A DNA stretch of 64,000 nucleotides, taken from assembly GCF_003049685.1 (NCBI RefSeq), contig NZ_PYSY02000001.1, forward strand, positions 558,001-622,000, written 5' to 3'. This stretch comes from Brucella pituitosa (GTDB taxonomy: Bacteria > Pseudomonadota > Alphaproteobacteria > Rhizobiales > Rhizobiaceae). The position numbers and the translations under genes are program-made. The notes under the pieces were generated by a model. The model was not told the DNA's origin, did not search any database, and saw nothing but the letters and a program-made list of their open reading frames with translations. Of this stretch, positions 28,869 through 38,426 are shown piece after piece. Numbering within the stretch: position 1 is the stretch's first letter; every line of letters begins with the position of its first letter.

Positions 28869-29663
28869 ATGCCAAGATTTGCAGCCAATCTCACCATGCT
28901 TTTTAACGAAGTGCCGTTCATGGATCGCTTCGCTCTCGCCGCCAAAGCCGGTTTCACAGGGGTGGAATATCTCTTCCCCTATGACTTCAACCGCCATGAG
29001 CTGAAAGCCGCACTCACCAAGCACAATTTGGCGCAGGTGCTGCACAATTTGCCTGCAGGCAACTGGGGTGGTGGCGAACGCGGTATTGCTGTTCTGCCTG
29101 ATCGTATCGATGAGTTCCGTCGCGGTGTTGCCGACGCGATTGACTATGCGACAACGCTTAACTGTTCGCAGGTCAATTGCCTCGCGGGTATTGCCCCACA
29201 GGGCGCTGATCCAGATGTGTTGCGCGCAACTTTCGTCAGCAATTTGCGGCTTGCCGCAAAGGAATTGGGCAAGCATGGCATCCGCCTGCTGATCGAGCCG
29301 ATCAATCACTATGATATTCCGGGCTTTTATCTCAATACGGTGGAGCAGGCAGTTTCGATCATTGACGAGGTCGGCAGCAACAACCTGTTCATCCAGTATG
29401 ATCTCTATCATCAGCAGCGCACACGTGGTGAATTGATCGCCACCTATGAACGCTACAAGCCGCTGATTGCGCATGTTCAGCTTGCCGATAATCCGGGTCG
29501 TAACGAGCCGGGCACGGGCGAAATCAACTATCCATATGTGTTCGAAGCTCTGAAAGCCGCCGGTTACAAGGGCTGGATCGGTTGCGAATATAAGCCCAAG
29601 ACCACAACCGAGGAAGGTCTTGGCTGGTTCAAACAATATGAAGCTGAACGGTTGAGTGCATAA
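28869..29663 (+). CDS. hyi: Hydroxypyruvate isomerase
   Basis: TIM-barrel enzyme interconverting hydroxypyruvate and tartronate semialdehyde. The 264-residue product starts at ATG 28869 after AGGAGGCGG and shows MPRFAANLTMLFNEVPFMDRF, LIEPINHYDIPGFYLNTVEQA, QYDLYHQQRTRGEL, HVQLADNPGRNEPGTGEINY and IGCEYKPK, all typical of Hyi. The metal-binding Glu and His residues are present. It is the second gene of the glyoxylate operon; a longer open frame to 28662 is only overlap with gcl. Confidence 0.96.
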   Translation: MPRFAANLTMLFNEVPFMDRFALAAKAGFTGVEYLFPYDFNRHELKAALTKHNLAQVLHNLPAGNWGGGERGIAVLPDRIDEFRRGVADAIDYATTLNCSQVNCLAGIAPQGADPDVLRATFVSNLRLAAKELGKHGIRLLIEPINHYDIPGFYLNTVEQAVSIIDEVGSNNLFIQYDLYHQQRTRGELIATYERYKPLIAHVQLADNPGRNEPGTGEINYPYVFEALKAAGYKGWIGCEYKPKTTTEEGLGWFKQYEAERLSA

Positions 29664-29685
29664 GTTAGAATAGGGAGTAAGCGAA

Positions 29686-30570
29686 ATGGCCAAGATCGGC
29701 TTCATCGGATTGGGGATTATGGGCAAGCCAATGGCGCAGCATTTGCAAAATGCAGGCCACCAGCTTTTTACCTCAAAGCATACGCAGCCCCCGCATAAAG
29801 ACTTGCTGGATGCAGGACTGACCGTTCTCGATACGCCCAGGGCAGTGGCTGCGGAATGTGAGACAATCATCCTCATGCTACCGGATACGCCGCAGGTAGC
29901 CGACGTTCTGTTTAGTGAGAATGGTGTTGCGGAAGGCTTGGGCAAGGGCAAGACGCTCATCGATATGAGCTCGATTTCGCCTATCGAAACCAAGGAGTTT
30001 GCGAAAAAAGTCCGGGCAACCGGTGCGGAATATATCGATGCACCAGTGTCAGGCGGCGAGGTCGGTGCGAAGAACGCGAGCCTTTCCATCATGGCAGGCG
30101 GTGCACAGGCAAGTTTTGATGCCGCACTGCCTCTGCTGAAACTGATGGGCAAGAACATCACGCTTGTGGGCGATTGCGGTGATGGCCAGACCACCAAGGT
30201 CGCAAACCAGATTATCGTCGCGCTCAATATTGAAGCTGTCGCCGAAGCGCTGGTCTTTGCCTCCAAAGCGGGTGCCGATCCGGCCAAGGTGCGTGAAGCG
30301 CTGATGGGTGGCTTTGCTTCCTCGCGTATTCTGGAGGTACACGGCGAACGCATGATCAAGCGCACATTCGATCCGGGTTTCCGCATTGCGCTGCACCAGA
30401 AGGATTTGAATTTGGCTTTGCAGGGCGCGAAGGCTTTGGGCGTTTCGCTGCCGAATACCGCGACAGCACAGGAATTGTTCAACTCTTGTGCGGCTCATGG
30501 TGACGACGGTCTGGATCATTCCGGGCTGGTGCGTGCGCTGGAACGCATGGCAAACCATGACGTTGCATAA
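29686..30570 (+). CDS. glxR: Tartronate semialdehyde reductase (2-hydroxy-3-oxopropionate reductase)
   Basis: Beta-hydroxyacid dehydrogenase that reduces tartronate semialdehyde to D-glycerate with NAD(P)H. The 294-residue protein begins with the Rossmann motif IGFIGLGIMGKPMAQHL. It contains the substrate loop YIDAPVSGGEVGAKNASLSIMAGG and the catalytic Lys motif GDGQTTKVANQIIVALN. It follows hyi by 22 bp with a gggagt ribosome-binding site. It supplies glycerate to the kinase encoded next. Confidence 0.96.
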   Translation: MAKIGFIGLGIMGKPMAQHLQNAGHQLFTSKHTQPPHKDLLDAGLTVLDTPRAVAAECETIILMLPDTPQVADVLFSENGVAEGLGKGKTLIDMSSISPIETKEFAKKVRATGAEYIDAPVSGGEVGAKNASLSIMAGGAQASFDAALPLLKLMGKNITLVGDCGDGQTTKVANQIIVALNIEAVAEALVFASKAGADPAKVREALMGGFASSRILEVHGERMIKRTFDPGFRIALHQKDLNLALQGAKALGVSLPNTATAQELFNSCAAHGDDGLDHSGLVRALERMANHDVA

Positions 30571-30700
30571 TCCCCAAGTTTGATTTCTCTGGAGGGGAGA
30601 ACATGGAGCTGGTTATCTGGAGGGAGATGGCCGGCTCCATTGCTTTTATATGCGCGGCACGAAATAGTGCTGTGAAACAATAAACAAAATCGGGAATCTC

Positions 30701-31996
30701 ATGACCGCTATCACCGATCCGAAGAAGTTTCTGACCAGCCTGTTTGATGCAGCGGTTGCTGCTGCTGATCCTGAACTGGTGATCCGCGCCAATCTGCCTG
30801 CCAAGCCCAAGGGCCGGACGATTGTGATTGGTGCAGGCAAAGGCTCGGCACAGATGGCGGCTGCATTCGAGCGGGCATGGGCCGAGCGGCATGAGGGTGA
30901 GGACGCGCCACTCGAAGGTATTGTCGTCACGCGCTATGGCTATGGTGCGCCTTGCAAAACCATCGAGATCATCGAAGCATCGCACCCGGTGCCTGATGAT
31001 GCCGGGCTTGCGGCCTCAAAGCGACTGTTCGATGCAGTGTCGAACCTCACAGAAGATGACCTTGTGGTGGCGCTTGTTTCTGGTGGAGGGTCTGCCTTGT
31101 TGCCATCGCCGCCCGAAGGTCTGACACTGGACGACGAGATTGCGGTCAACAAAGCGCTGCTGGCATCTGGTGCGCCGATTTCGGCCATGAATGCCGTGCG
31201 AAAACATCTCTCAACCATCAAGGGCGGAAGACTGGCAGCGCACGCACATCCGGCAAAGGTCTTCTCGCTGGTGGTTTCGGATATTCCCGGTGATAACCCT
31301 GCCTTTGTCGCTTCTGGTCCGACCGTGCCTGATGCAACATCTCGCGATGACGCGCTCAAAATCATTGAACGTTACAAGCTTGAACTGCCGGATGCGGTGC
31401 TTGCGCATATCAAAAGCGAGAAGGCTCATGCGCCGAAGCCTGACGACACGATCTTTGCCGACAATGAAGTGCGGGTAATTGCGTCAGCAGCCGTCTCACT
31501 GGAGGCCGCAGTCAAGGAAGCCGAGCGCCATGGTGTTGAAGCGGTGATCCTGTCCGATTCAATGGAAGGCGAGGCGCGCGAAGTAGCGCATGTTCATGCA
31601 GCAATCGCGCGTGAAGTGGCGGATCGTGATCGCCCGTTCAAAAAACCGATTGTGTTGCTTTCCGGTGGTGAGACCACCGTGACCATCCGCGCCAAAGGCG
31701 GCAAGGGTGGCCGCAACAGCGAGTTTCTGCTGGCTTTTGCGCTCGATATTGATGGCTATGCGAATATTCATGCGCTGGCAGCAGATACCGATGGCATTGA
31801 CGGTTCGGAAGATAACGCCGGAGCTTTTGCCGACGGTACAACGGTTTCACGGCTACAAAAGGCTGGCGAAGATGGTGCGACCCGGCTTAATGCCAATGAT
31901 GCATGGACGGCATTTGACACAATCGATGATCTGTTCATGCCCGGTCCTACCGGAACAAACGTCAATGATCTCAGAGCTATTTTGATATTGGCTTAG
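30701..31996 (+). CDS. Glycerate 2-kinase, GckA/TtuD type with MOFRL domain
   Basis: Phosphorylates D-glycerate to 2-phosphoglycerate, closing the path from glyoxylate to glycolysis. The 431-residue product has an N-terminal DUF4147-type domain (IVIGAGKGSAQMAAAFE, VVALVSGGGSALLPSPPEGLTL, SAMNAVRKHLSTIKGGRLA) and a C-terminal MOFRL domain (LLSGGETTVTIRAKGGKGGRNSEFLLAFA, AADTDGIDGSEDNAGAF). The family has also been annotated as hydroxypyruvate reductase. It is 130 bp after glxR and its last 20 bp overlap ccoS, encoded convergently. Confidence 0.93.
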   Translation: MTAITDPKKFLTSLFDAAVAAADPELVIRANLPAKPKGRTIVIGAGKGSAQMAAAFERAWAERHEGEDAPLEGIVVTRYGYGAPCKTIEIIEASHPVPDDAGLAASKRLFDAVSNLTEDDLVVALVSGGGSALLPSPPEGLTLDDEIAVNKALLASGAPISAMNAVRKHLSTIKGGRLAAHAHPAKVFSLVVSDIPGDNPAFVASGPTVPDATSRDDALKIIERYKLELPDAVLAHIKSEKAHAPKPDDTIFADNEVRVIASAAVSLEAAVKEAERHGVEAVILSDSMEGEAREVAHVHAAIAREVADRDRPFKKPIVLLSGGETTVTIRAKGGKGGRNSEFLLAFALDIDGYANIHALAADTDGIDGSEDNAGAFADGTTVSRLQKAGEDGATRLNANDAWTAFDTIDDLFMPGPTGTNVNDLRAILILA

Positions 31997-32135
31997 TTTC
32001 GTCGTCGATCAGAATGCGCGTAGCCGCGCCATCCAGATCTTCATACTGGCCGTTTTTTAAAGACCATAGAAATCCCGCAAGGCCCAGAACCCCCAGGCCC
32101 AGCGCGATAGGAATAAGGAAAAGCAGTCCGCTCAT
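31977..32135 (-). CDS. ccoS: cbb3 oxidase maturation protein CcoS
   Basis: A 52-residue single-span membrane protein needed for cofactor insertion into cbb3 oxidase. Starting MSGLLFLIPIALGLGVLGLA, then GFLWSLKNGQYEDLDGAA and a DD-containing tail, it has the family's hydrophobic helix followed by the FxWxxKxGQYDDLxGxA-type motif. Its ATG overlaps the ccoI stop (ATGA, 32132-32135), and its stop TAG at 31977-31979 lies inside the 3' end of the convergent glycerate kinase gene. Confidence 0.93.
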   Translation of the reverse strand: MSGLLFLIPIALGLGVLGLAGFLWSLKNGQYEDLDGAATRILIDDETKPISK

Positions 32136-34390
32136 TTGTGCGCTTCCTTGAGAAGGACAGCAGGTGCAACGCTGGTCTGCACCGGCTGCTTTTGTTTTCC
32201 GGCCCTAAGCCGCATGGCGTTGCTCACTACCACAATTGATGACAGCGACATCGAAAGTGCTGCCACCAGCGGCGTGACATAGCCGAAAATCGCAATCGGC
32301 ACAGCAATGATATTATAGCCGATGGAAAGCGCAAAGTTCTGGCTTATCAATCGGCCTGCTTCTTTTGATACAGCAAAAGCCAGCGGTACGGCGGAGAGAC
32401 TTTCGCGCAGGAACACGAAATCGGCAGCGTTGCGGCCAATGTCGGCAGCCGTTGCCGGGGCCATGGAAACATGGGCCGCGACGAGCGCTGGCGCATCGTT
32501 CAGCCCGTCACCGACCATCAGAACTTTGCGACCATCGGCGGTGAGTTCCTGCACAAGTTGTGACTTGTCAGCAGGCAGAACTTCGCCACGATAAGTATCA
32601 ACACCCAGATAACCGGCCAGCTTTTGCACGGCAGGCTGTTTGTCGCCGGAAATGATTTCAAGCTTCAAGCCATTGCGTTTCAACGCACCGATGGCGGCCG
32701 CCGCATCTTCGCGCGGTTGGTCTTCAAAGCGGAAGGTTTCAACCAGCTTGCCGTCGATGGAAAGGCCAGTCTCTGGGCCATCAGAAAGAGCGGCATTTGC
32801 ATGGTTGTCCGCCCATTCGCGCTTGCCATGCCGATAGATCGTGCCGCTCAGTTCGGCTTCAATGCCAGCACCAGGAATTTCCTCAATGCGGGTGAAGGCC
32901 GTCATTGGCTTTGCGCCTGAAAACAGCGCAAGCGCCCGCGACAATGGATGACGCGAATAAAGCGACAGTTCAGCAGCAATTTCGAGGTGGTTCGGGTTGA
33001 TCGCATCGCGGTTAGTCAGGCGTGGCTGACCAAGTGTCAGCGTACCGGTCTTGTCGAACACAGCAGTGTCGATCTCAGCCATCCGCTCCATGGCGGAGCC
33101 GTCCTTGATCATGATGCCATTTTCAAACAGGCGGCGAGCTGCAACCACCTGCACAATCGGCACCGCAAGCGCCAGCGCACAGGGGCAGGTGATGATGAGT
33201 GTGCAGATCGCGATATAGATCGAGCGATACCAATCGCCGCCGGTATAGATCATCCAGCCGACAAATGCCGCAAAGGCTATCGTATGCACCATCGGCACAT
33301 AAAGCTCCGAGGCGCGATCAGCGAGACGACGATAATAGGCGCGGCCTCCTTCGGCCACATCCATCAGACGCACCATTTCGGCAAGGAACGAATCTTTTGC
33401 TTCAGCGGTCGCACGAATGACGAGCGGGGCTGAGAGGTTCATGGTTCCCGCACGAATATCCGAGCCGGGGCCAACTGGAACCGCATCGCTTTCGCCCGAT
33501 GCAATGGCGCAATCGAGTTCCGAACGACCGTCTTCGACTTTGGCATCGACCGGCACACGTTCGCCAGCGGCAAGGATAATCCGCATTCCGGGGCGGATTT
33601 CATTGACCGGCAGATAGTTGCGCTCGTCATTGTCACCAATCACCACCGCACCGCGCGGACTCAATTGCGCCAGACCGCGAACAGCAGAACGCGCACGTGC
33701 ACGCATCAGATAGTCGAGCGTGCGGCCAATCAGCAGGAAGAACAGCAGTGAAACCGAGGCATCAAAATAGGCGTGCTGCCCATGGTTCATGGTCTCGTAA
33801 ACACTCATGCCGAAGGCAAGCGAAATGGCAAGCGCGATTGGCACATCCATGTTCACGCGTCGGGTGCGCAAGGCATTCCATGCAGAAACATAGAAAATTC
33901 GACCCGAATAAATCAGTGTTGGCAGCGCTATAAGACCGGAAATCCAGTGAAACATATCGCGGGTGGCGGCATCCGCACCCGACCAAACTGCAACCGACAG
34001 TAGCATCACATTGCTGGATGCGAAGGCTGCAACGCCGAGTGCAATCAACAGCCGCGTGAAGGTCGGGTCCTTATCCTGAACCATATCGAAAATATGCGCC
34101 TCATAGCCAAGGCGGCGCAGCGGATCGACCACATCGGGCGGTGTTTCACCGTCCTTCCAGCGAATGGTGACGCGGCGCGCTGTGAGATTAACGCGAACAT
34201 AAGCGACGCCCTTGAGCTTGCCGAGCGCCCCTTCAATGGTCTTGATGCAGAGGCCGCAATGAACGCCCGGAACCGAGAGGTCAAGCTGGCGCAGGCCATC
34301 GCCCAACGCACGGCTCGCAACCAGCATTTCATCTGGCGAGACAGCTTGAATGGCAGTGGCTATCTGAGCATTTTCAACGCAGCAACTCAT
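32132..34390 (-). CDS. ccoI: Copper-translocating P1B-type ATPase for cbb3 oxidase assembly
   Basis: Inner-membrane ATPase (FixI) that moves copper for the CuB centre of cbb3 oxidase. The 752-residue product has an N-terminal Cys-rich start (MSCCVEN), an HMA domain with GVHCGLC (CxxC), eight membrane segments with the ion-binding TCPCALALAVP, the phosphorylation site DKTGTLT, and VLMVGDGLNDAPAL in the hinge region. It overlaps ccoH by 4 bp and ccoS by 4 bp, so ccoGHIS is tightly coupled. Confidence 0.96.
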   Translation of the reverse strand: MSCCVENAQIATAIQAVSPDEMLVASRALGDGLRQLDLSVPGVHCGLCIKTIEGALGKLKGVAYVRVNLTARRVTIRWKDGETPPDVVDPLRRLGYEAHIFDMVQDKDPTFTRLLIALGVAAFASSNVMLLSVAVWSGADAATRDMFHWISGLIALPTLIYSGRIFYVSAWNALRTRRVNMDVPIALAISLAFGMSVYETMNHGQHAYFDASVSLLFFLLIGRTLDYLMRARARSAVRGLAQLSPRGAVVIGDNDERNYLPVNEIRPGMRIILAAGERVPVDAKVEDGRSELDCAIASGESDAVPVGPGSDIRAGTMNLSAPLVIRATAEAKDSFLAEMVRLMDVAEGGRAYYRRLADRASELYVPMVHTIAFAAFVGWMIYTGGDWYRSIYIAICTLIITCPCALALAVPIVQVVAARRLFENGIMIKDGSAMERMAEIDTAVFDKTGTLTLGQPRLTNRDAINPNHLEIAAELSLYSRHPLSRALALFSGAKPMTAFTRIEEIPGAGIEAELSGTIYRHGKREWADNHANAALSDGPETGLSIDGKLVETFRFEDQPREDAAAAIGALKRNGLKLEIISGDKQPAVQKLAGYLGVDTYRGEVLPADKSQLVQELTADGRKVLMVGDGLNDAPALVAAHVSMAPATAADIGRNAADFVFLRESLSAVPLAFAVSKEAGRLISQNFALSIGYNIIAVPIAIFGYVTPLVAALSMSLSSIVVVSNAMRLRAGKQKQPVQTSVAPAVLLKEAHK

Positions 34391-34899
34391 AAGATCCTCC
34401 CGTCCTTTACAAGAACGCGGATGATGTGGCGATAGGGATCTTCAAGACCATAATCTTCATTGGTATCGGCATTGACTTCCATGATCCACGCGCCTTCGCC
34501 AAGTTCAAGCGGCGCGGTCAGCACACCCTCGTCACCCGCGCTGAGAGTGACTTTGGTGTCATGGACATCACCGACCGGGCGCTTGAATTCAACCGTGCCG
34601 CCGGTCACGTTTATGGCTTTGCCGTCGCGATCCGCAAGTTTCCAGCTGAACACACCTTCTGCATAAGATGGCTGTGACTGCCAACCGAGTGCAGCTTGTT
34701 CCTTGCCGGTCTCGGCTTTGTCGTTGAACTCCTGGCTTGCGACATAGGTGTTTTTCACCACAAGTCCGCTCCAGCTGCTGATAGCCTTGTAAGCCATGGT
34801 CATATTGACAGCGATGATGACGCCAAAAAAAGCAATCATGATGCCCAGCATGTGCCAGCCGGTAAAAGTACCTGACGTTTTCGATTTTACTGACATCAT
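34387..34899 (-). CDS. ccoH: cbb3 oxidase assembly protein CcoH/FixH
   Basis: A 170-residue single-span membrane protein for cbb3 oxidase maturation. A membrane helix at about residues 14-40 (FTGWHMLGIMIAFFGVIIAVNMTMAYKA) is followed by SWSGLVVKNTYVASQEFN, the recognisable FixH motif, and a periplasmic beta-rich domain. It overlaps both ccoG (34896) and ccoI (34390) by 4 bp. Confidence 0.94.
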   Translation of the reverse strand: MMSVKSKTSGTFTGWHMLGIMIAFFGVIIAVNMTMAYKAISSWSGLVVKNTYVASQEFNDKAETGKEQAALGWQSQPSYAEGVFSWKLADRDGKAINVTGGTVEFKRPVGDVHDTKVTLSAGDEGVLTAPLELGEGAWIMEVNADTNEDYGLEDPYRHIIRVLVKDGRIL

Positions 34900-36461
34900 T
34901 TCTTCTCCGGGGCCATGAAGGTTGCCTTGTAGCGTGCGCTTTCAGAGCCGTCTGCGTCGCGCACTTCGATTTCATAGTCAGAGCGGGGCTCCATGATAGC
35001 ATCATGCGGCAGGGTTACGAAAACGCGCAGCGTCTTCAGTCTGTCTGGTTCAACTGGCACATCATAATTGCCGTCCGCATCGATGTTTTCATCCTGAACA
35101 GTCAGCGTTGCACCCGGCAGACCTTCGATTGAAAGACGGAAGGTGCGCGGAACGGGGATCATGTTCAGCAACTTGACCGTATAACCGTTGCGGATCGAGC
35201 CATCGGACAGCAACACATATTGCGGTGTGCGATCATGCAGCACGTTGATGCCGATGCGTTGGCGCATGGAAAGCGAGATAACCAGCGTCAGGCCGATCAG
35301 CGCCCAGACGATGAAGTAGAACAGGATGCGCGGACGTAAGACTTTTTTCCACGACAGATGCTCAACGGCACCGGAGAGCTTGTTCGGCGCTTCATAAACG
35401 CGTGCCGGATCAATAGGGGCGGTGCCATTGTTGGTGGCGAGCGCCATATTCCAATCGTAATCGGCAAGCGTTGCATAGGAAATCAGACCACGTTCCTTGC
35501 CAACCTTGTCCATCACGCTGTCGCAGGCATCAATGCAGAGCGCGCAGGTGATGCACTCAAGCTGCTGACCGTCACGAATGTCGATACCCATCGGGCAGGC
35601 GGCAACGCAGGCATTGCAATCGACGCAATCGCCAACGGTTTCGCCTGAAGCCAATGCCTTCTTGGAATGGCGTGAGCGCGGTTCGCCGCGCCAGTCATTA
35701 TAGGTCACGGTCAGCGAGTTTTCGTCAAGCATCGCTGCCTGAATGCGCGGCCATGGGCACATATAGGTGCAGACCTGCTCGCGCATCAGACCACCGAAAA
35801 CATAGGTCGTAGCCGTCAGGATCGCGACGGTGAAATAGGCGACGGGTGCTGCCTGACCGGTCACAAAATCCATGAGAAGGGTGGGCGCGTCGGCAAAATA
35901 GAAAATCCATGCGCCGCCTGTCAGAACGCCGATGATAATCCAGATTGCGTGCTTGGTTACGCGCTTCCAGACCTTGTCGAAGCTCCATGGTGCCTTGTCG
36001 AGCTTCATGCGGGCATTGCGGTCGCCTTCAATGGCGCGCTCGACAACCAGATAAAGATCGACCCAGACGGTCTGCGGGCAGGTATAGCCGCACCAGGCGC
36101 GCCCAGCCGCCGATGTCACCAGAAACAGACCAAGGCCCGCCATGATGAGCAGACCTGCAACATAATAGAATTCCTGCGGCCAGATTTCGATGAAGAAGAA
36201 ATAGAAGCGGCGATTGGCCAGATCGATCAGCACTGCCTGATCGGGCGCATATGGCCCACGATCCCAGCGAAGAAACGGCGTCAGGTAATAGATCCCCAAT
36301 GTGATAAACATGATGATCCATTTGAAGCGGCGGAAATTGCCTTGCACGCGCTTCGGAAATATCTTTACCCGCGCCGCATAGAGCGACTTCCCACTCATTG
36401 GGGGGCGGGTCTTGGGGGAATTGACTGCCTGAACGTCTATGCGTTCGACATCATCTGACAT
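34896..36461 (-). CDS. ccoG: cbb3 oxidase accessory ferredoxin CcoG/FixG
   Basis: Membrane-bound 4Fe-4S protein with cupric reductase activity in the family. The 521-residue product has about five membrane segments, a WCGYTCPQTVWVDLY segment, CTYMCPWPRIQAAM, two ferredoxin-type clusters (CVDCNACVAACPMGIDI and CITCALCIDACDSVM) and a C-terminal Ig-like FixG domain. It starts a ccoGHIS unit 191 bp downstream of ccoP on the same strand, with its own promoter possible in that spacer. Confidence 0.96.
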   Translation of the reverse strand: MSDDVERIDVQAVNSPKTRPPMSGKSLYAARVKIFPKRVQGNFRRFKWIIMFITLGIYYLTPFLRWDRGPYAPDQAVLIDLANRRFYFFFIEIWPQEFYYVAGLLIMAGLGLFLVTSAAGRAWCGYTCPQTVWVDLYLVVERAIEGDRNARMKLDKAPWSFDKVWKRVTKHAIWIIIGVLTGGAWIFYFADAPTLLMDFVTGQAAPVAYFTVAILTATTYVFGGLMREQVCTYMCPWPRIQAAMLDENSLTVTYNDWRGEPRSRHSKKALASGETVGDCVDCNACVAACPMGIDIRDGQQLECITCALCIDACDSVMDKVGKERGLISYATLADYDWNMALATNNGTAPIDPARVYEAPNKLSGAVEHLSWKKVLRPRILFYFIVWALIGLTLVISLSMRQRIGINVLHDRTPQYVLLSDGSIRNGYTVKLLNMIPVPRTFRLSIEGLPGATLTVQDENIDADGNYDVPVEPDRLKTLRVFVTLPHDAIMEPRSDYEIEVRDADGSESARYKATFMAPEKK

Positions 36462-36624
36462 TTGCCTTGCTCCTGAAGCACGATGCCGGACAGACAGAAG
36501 CTGGCTTGCCGGTAGATCGCACTTGCAACAATTGAGAGCGGGGTGGTTATTCGCCGTCCGTTCCGATGCAGTAACATGAGTGCAGCCCCGATTTGCCGTT
36601 CAACTGGAGCTGCCCTTTATTTTA

Positions 36625-36647
36625 ACTGGCCCCGGAAAGGGGCCAGT
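36625..36647 (-). terminator. Hairpin after ccoP
   Basis: A 9-bp stem actggcccc/ggggccagt with loop ggaaa, 6 bp downstream of the ccoP stop. Only a weak U-rich tail follows on the minus strand, so it may end most ccoNOQP transcripts while letting some reach ccoGHIS. Confidence 0.6.
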
Positions 36648-36652
36648 AGTCG

Positions 36653-37516
36653 TTATTCACCACCGCCGAGCGAGTGGACGAAGATTGCGAGCTGTTTAAC
36701 GGTCGCATCACCAAGGCGTGTTTCCCAAGCAGGCATCACACCATGCTTCGGACGCGCGACCTGACGCGCAATAGCGTCTTCACCAGAGCCATAGAACCAG
36801 ATGGCATCGGTGAGATTTGGTGCACCAAATTCACGCAAGCCCTTTGCATCCGCGCCGTGACAGACGGCACAGTTTTCAGCAAAAACTTTCTGGCCTTCTG
36901 GAACCATGGCTGGATCATGTGGCGTGCCGGAAAGGCTGACCACGTAAGCTGCGACATCGCGTATCTGCGCGGGTTCGAGAACATCGGCAAAGCCGGGCAT
37001 TTCCGAAACGCGCGTTTCACTATCGTCAGGGGAGCGCACCCCATGGCGAATGGTTGTGAGAATGTCGTCAACCGAACCACCCCAAAGCCAATCATCATCA
37101 TTGAGGTTTGGATAGCCGGGCGCACCCTGTGCGCCTGAGCCGTGGCACTGCACGCAGTTGACACGGAAAGCGGCCGCCCCACCTGCAATCGCATATTGGC
37201 GCAGGTTTTCATCGGCCAGAATCTCATGCACATCCTTGGCTTTGATCTGGTCGATAATACCCTGACGATCGGCAGTGATCGCGGCGTTTTCTTTCCAGAA
37301 ATCGCCGCGGCTCGACCAACCGATCAGGCCTGCTGTTGAGTTGGAAATCAGCGGCCATGCCGGATAGGCAATGACATAGGCAAGTGCCCAAACGATGGTT
37401 GCGTAGAAAGTCCAGAGCCACCAGCGTGGCATAGGATTGTCGAGTTCCCTAATGCCATCCCATTCGTGGCCGGTGGTCTCTACACCACTGACTTCATCTA
37501 TCTGTTTGTCAGTCAT
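36653..37516 (-). CDS. ccoP: cbb3 oxidase diheme cytochrome c subunit
   Basis: CcoP (FixP), 287 residues from ATG 37516. An N-terminal membrane anchor (MPRWWLWTFYATIVWALAYVI) precedes two c-type heme domains with CVQCHG and CAVCHG. It carries electrons from periplasmic cytochromes to CcoO/CcoN. A frame extension to 37597 overlaps ccoQ and is not used. Its ATG overlaps the ccoQ stop by 8 bp. Confidence 0.96.
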   Translation of the reverse strand: MTDKQIDEVSGVETTGHEWDGIRELDNPMPRWWLWTFYATIVWALAYVIAYPAWPLISNSTAGLIGWSSRGDFWKENAAITADRQGIIDQIKAKDVHEILADENLRQYAIAGGAAAFRVNCVQCHGSGAQGAPGYPNLNDDDWLWGGSVDDILTTIRHGVRSPDDSETRVSEMPGFADVLEPAQIRDVAAYVVSLSGTPHDPAMVPEGQKVFAENCAVCHGADAKGLREFGAPNLTDAIWFYGSGEDAIARQVARPKHGVMPAWETRLGDATVKQLAIFVHSLGGGE

Positions 37517-37667
37517 TTTTGTCGTCCTTGAATGGAATTTCCTTCGCTTCATCGGCTTTCTTTTTGCTTCCGGGGCGGAAGGCAAAAAGAATGACAAAGA
37601 CGAAGAAGAGCGCCATGGCGAGCAGGCCCCAGCTATCGGCGAAAGTGCGTAGGGTATTGTAATCCAT
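37509..37667 (-). CDS. ccoQ: cbb3 oxidase small subunit CcoQ
   Basis: A 52-residue single-span protein: MDYNTLRTFADSWGLLAMAL is followed by FFVFVILFAFRPGSKKKADE and an acidic/basic tail. CcoQ stabilises the CcoP-CcoNO complex. The order ccoN-O-Q-P and the conserved LRxFADSWGLxxM-FxxxxxxxFRPG pattern identify it. It lies 15 bp after ccoO and overlaps ccoP by 8 bp. Confidence 0.95.
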   Translation of the reverse strand: MDYNTLRTFADSWGLLAMALFFVFVILFAFRPGSKKKADEAKEIPFKDDKND

Positions 37668-37682
37668 CGCTAAATCTCCGCT

Positions 37683-38414
37683 TTATCTCGCTTTGGGGGA
37701 CTGATCGTAGGTCGAGAAGTCAACAAGGGTGCCGAGCATCTGAAGATAGGCGATCAGCGCGTCCATCTCCGAAATGACCTGCGGGTTGCCGTCAAAATCG
37801 CCAACGCGTGCCTTAGGGTAACGGGCCTCGACGCTGGACGTATCGGCGTTTGGATCGGCCTGCGCCTTCAGATCAGCAAGCGCGTTGTCGACCATCTCCT
37901 GCGTGTAAGGCACACCGACTGCCACATTGGCCTTCAGGTTCGCAGCGATGTTGTTGGCATCAAGCGGACGATCCTTGAGGAAAGCGTAGCTTGGCATGAC
38001 CGATTCCGGCACCACGTCACGCGGGCGGATCAGGTGCTGTACGTGCCATTCATTGGAGTAACGTCCGCCGACGCGCGCAAGGTCCGGCCCCGTGCGTTTT
38101 GAGCCCCACTGGAACGAATGATCGTACATGGATTCCGCCGCCAGACTGTAATGACCGTAGCGTTCCACTTCGTCGCGGAACGGACGGATCATCTGGCTGT
38201 GGCAGAGGTAGCAGCCTTCACGCACATAGATGTCGCGGCCCGCGAGTTCCAACGGTGAATAAGGACGCATCCCTTCCACCTTCTCGATGGTGTTTTCGAG
38301 ATAGAACAGCGGCGCGATTTCAACGATACCACCGACCGTAACCACAGCGAGCGAGGCGATCAGCAGCAGTGTTGCGTTTCTCTCCAGCTTGGAGTGTTTT
38401 TTCAGAATAGACAT
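37683..38414 (-). CDS. ccoO: cbb3 oxidase monoheme cytochrome c subunit
   Basis: CcoO (FixO), 243 residues, with an N-terminal membrane helix ([25 protein letters not shown]) and a periplasmic cytochrome c domain with [28 protein letters not shown], the family's heme site and axial region. It lies 12 bp after ccoN and passes electrons from CcoP to the CcoN heme b. Confidence 0.97.
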   Translation of the reverse strand: MSILKKHSKLERNATLLLIASLAVVTVGGIVEIAPLFYLENTIEKVEGMRPYSPLELAGRDIYVREGCYLCHSQMIRPFRDEVERYGHYSLAAESMYDHSFQWGSKRTGPDLARVGGRYSNEWHVQHLIRPRDVVPESVMPSYAFLKDRPLDANNIAANLKANVAVGVPYTQEMVDNALADLKAQADPNADTSSVEARYPKARVGDFDGNPQVISEMDALIAYLQMLGTLVDFSTYDQSPKAR

Positions 38415-38426
38415 AAATCACACTCC

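Noticed and set aside
28836..30482. Long minus-strand open frame of 548 codons
   Set aside because: It lies antisense to hyi and glxR, both strongly supported, and its protein has no family features.
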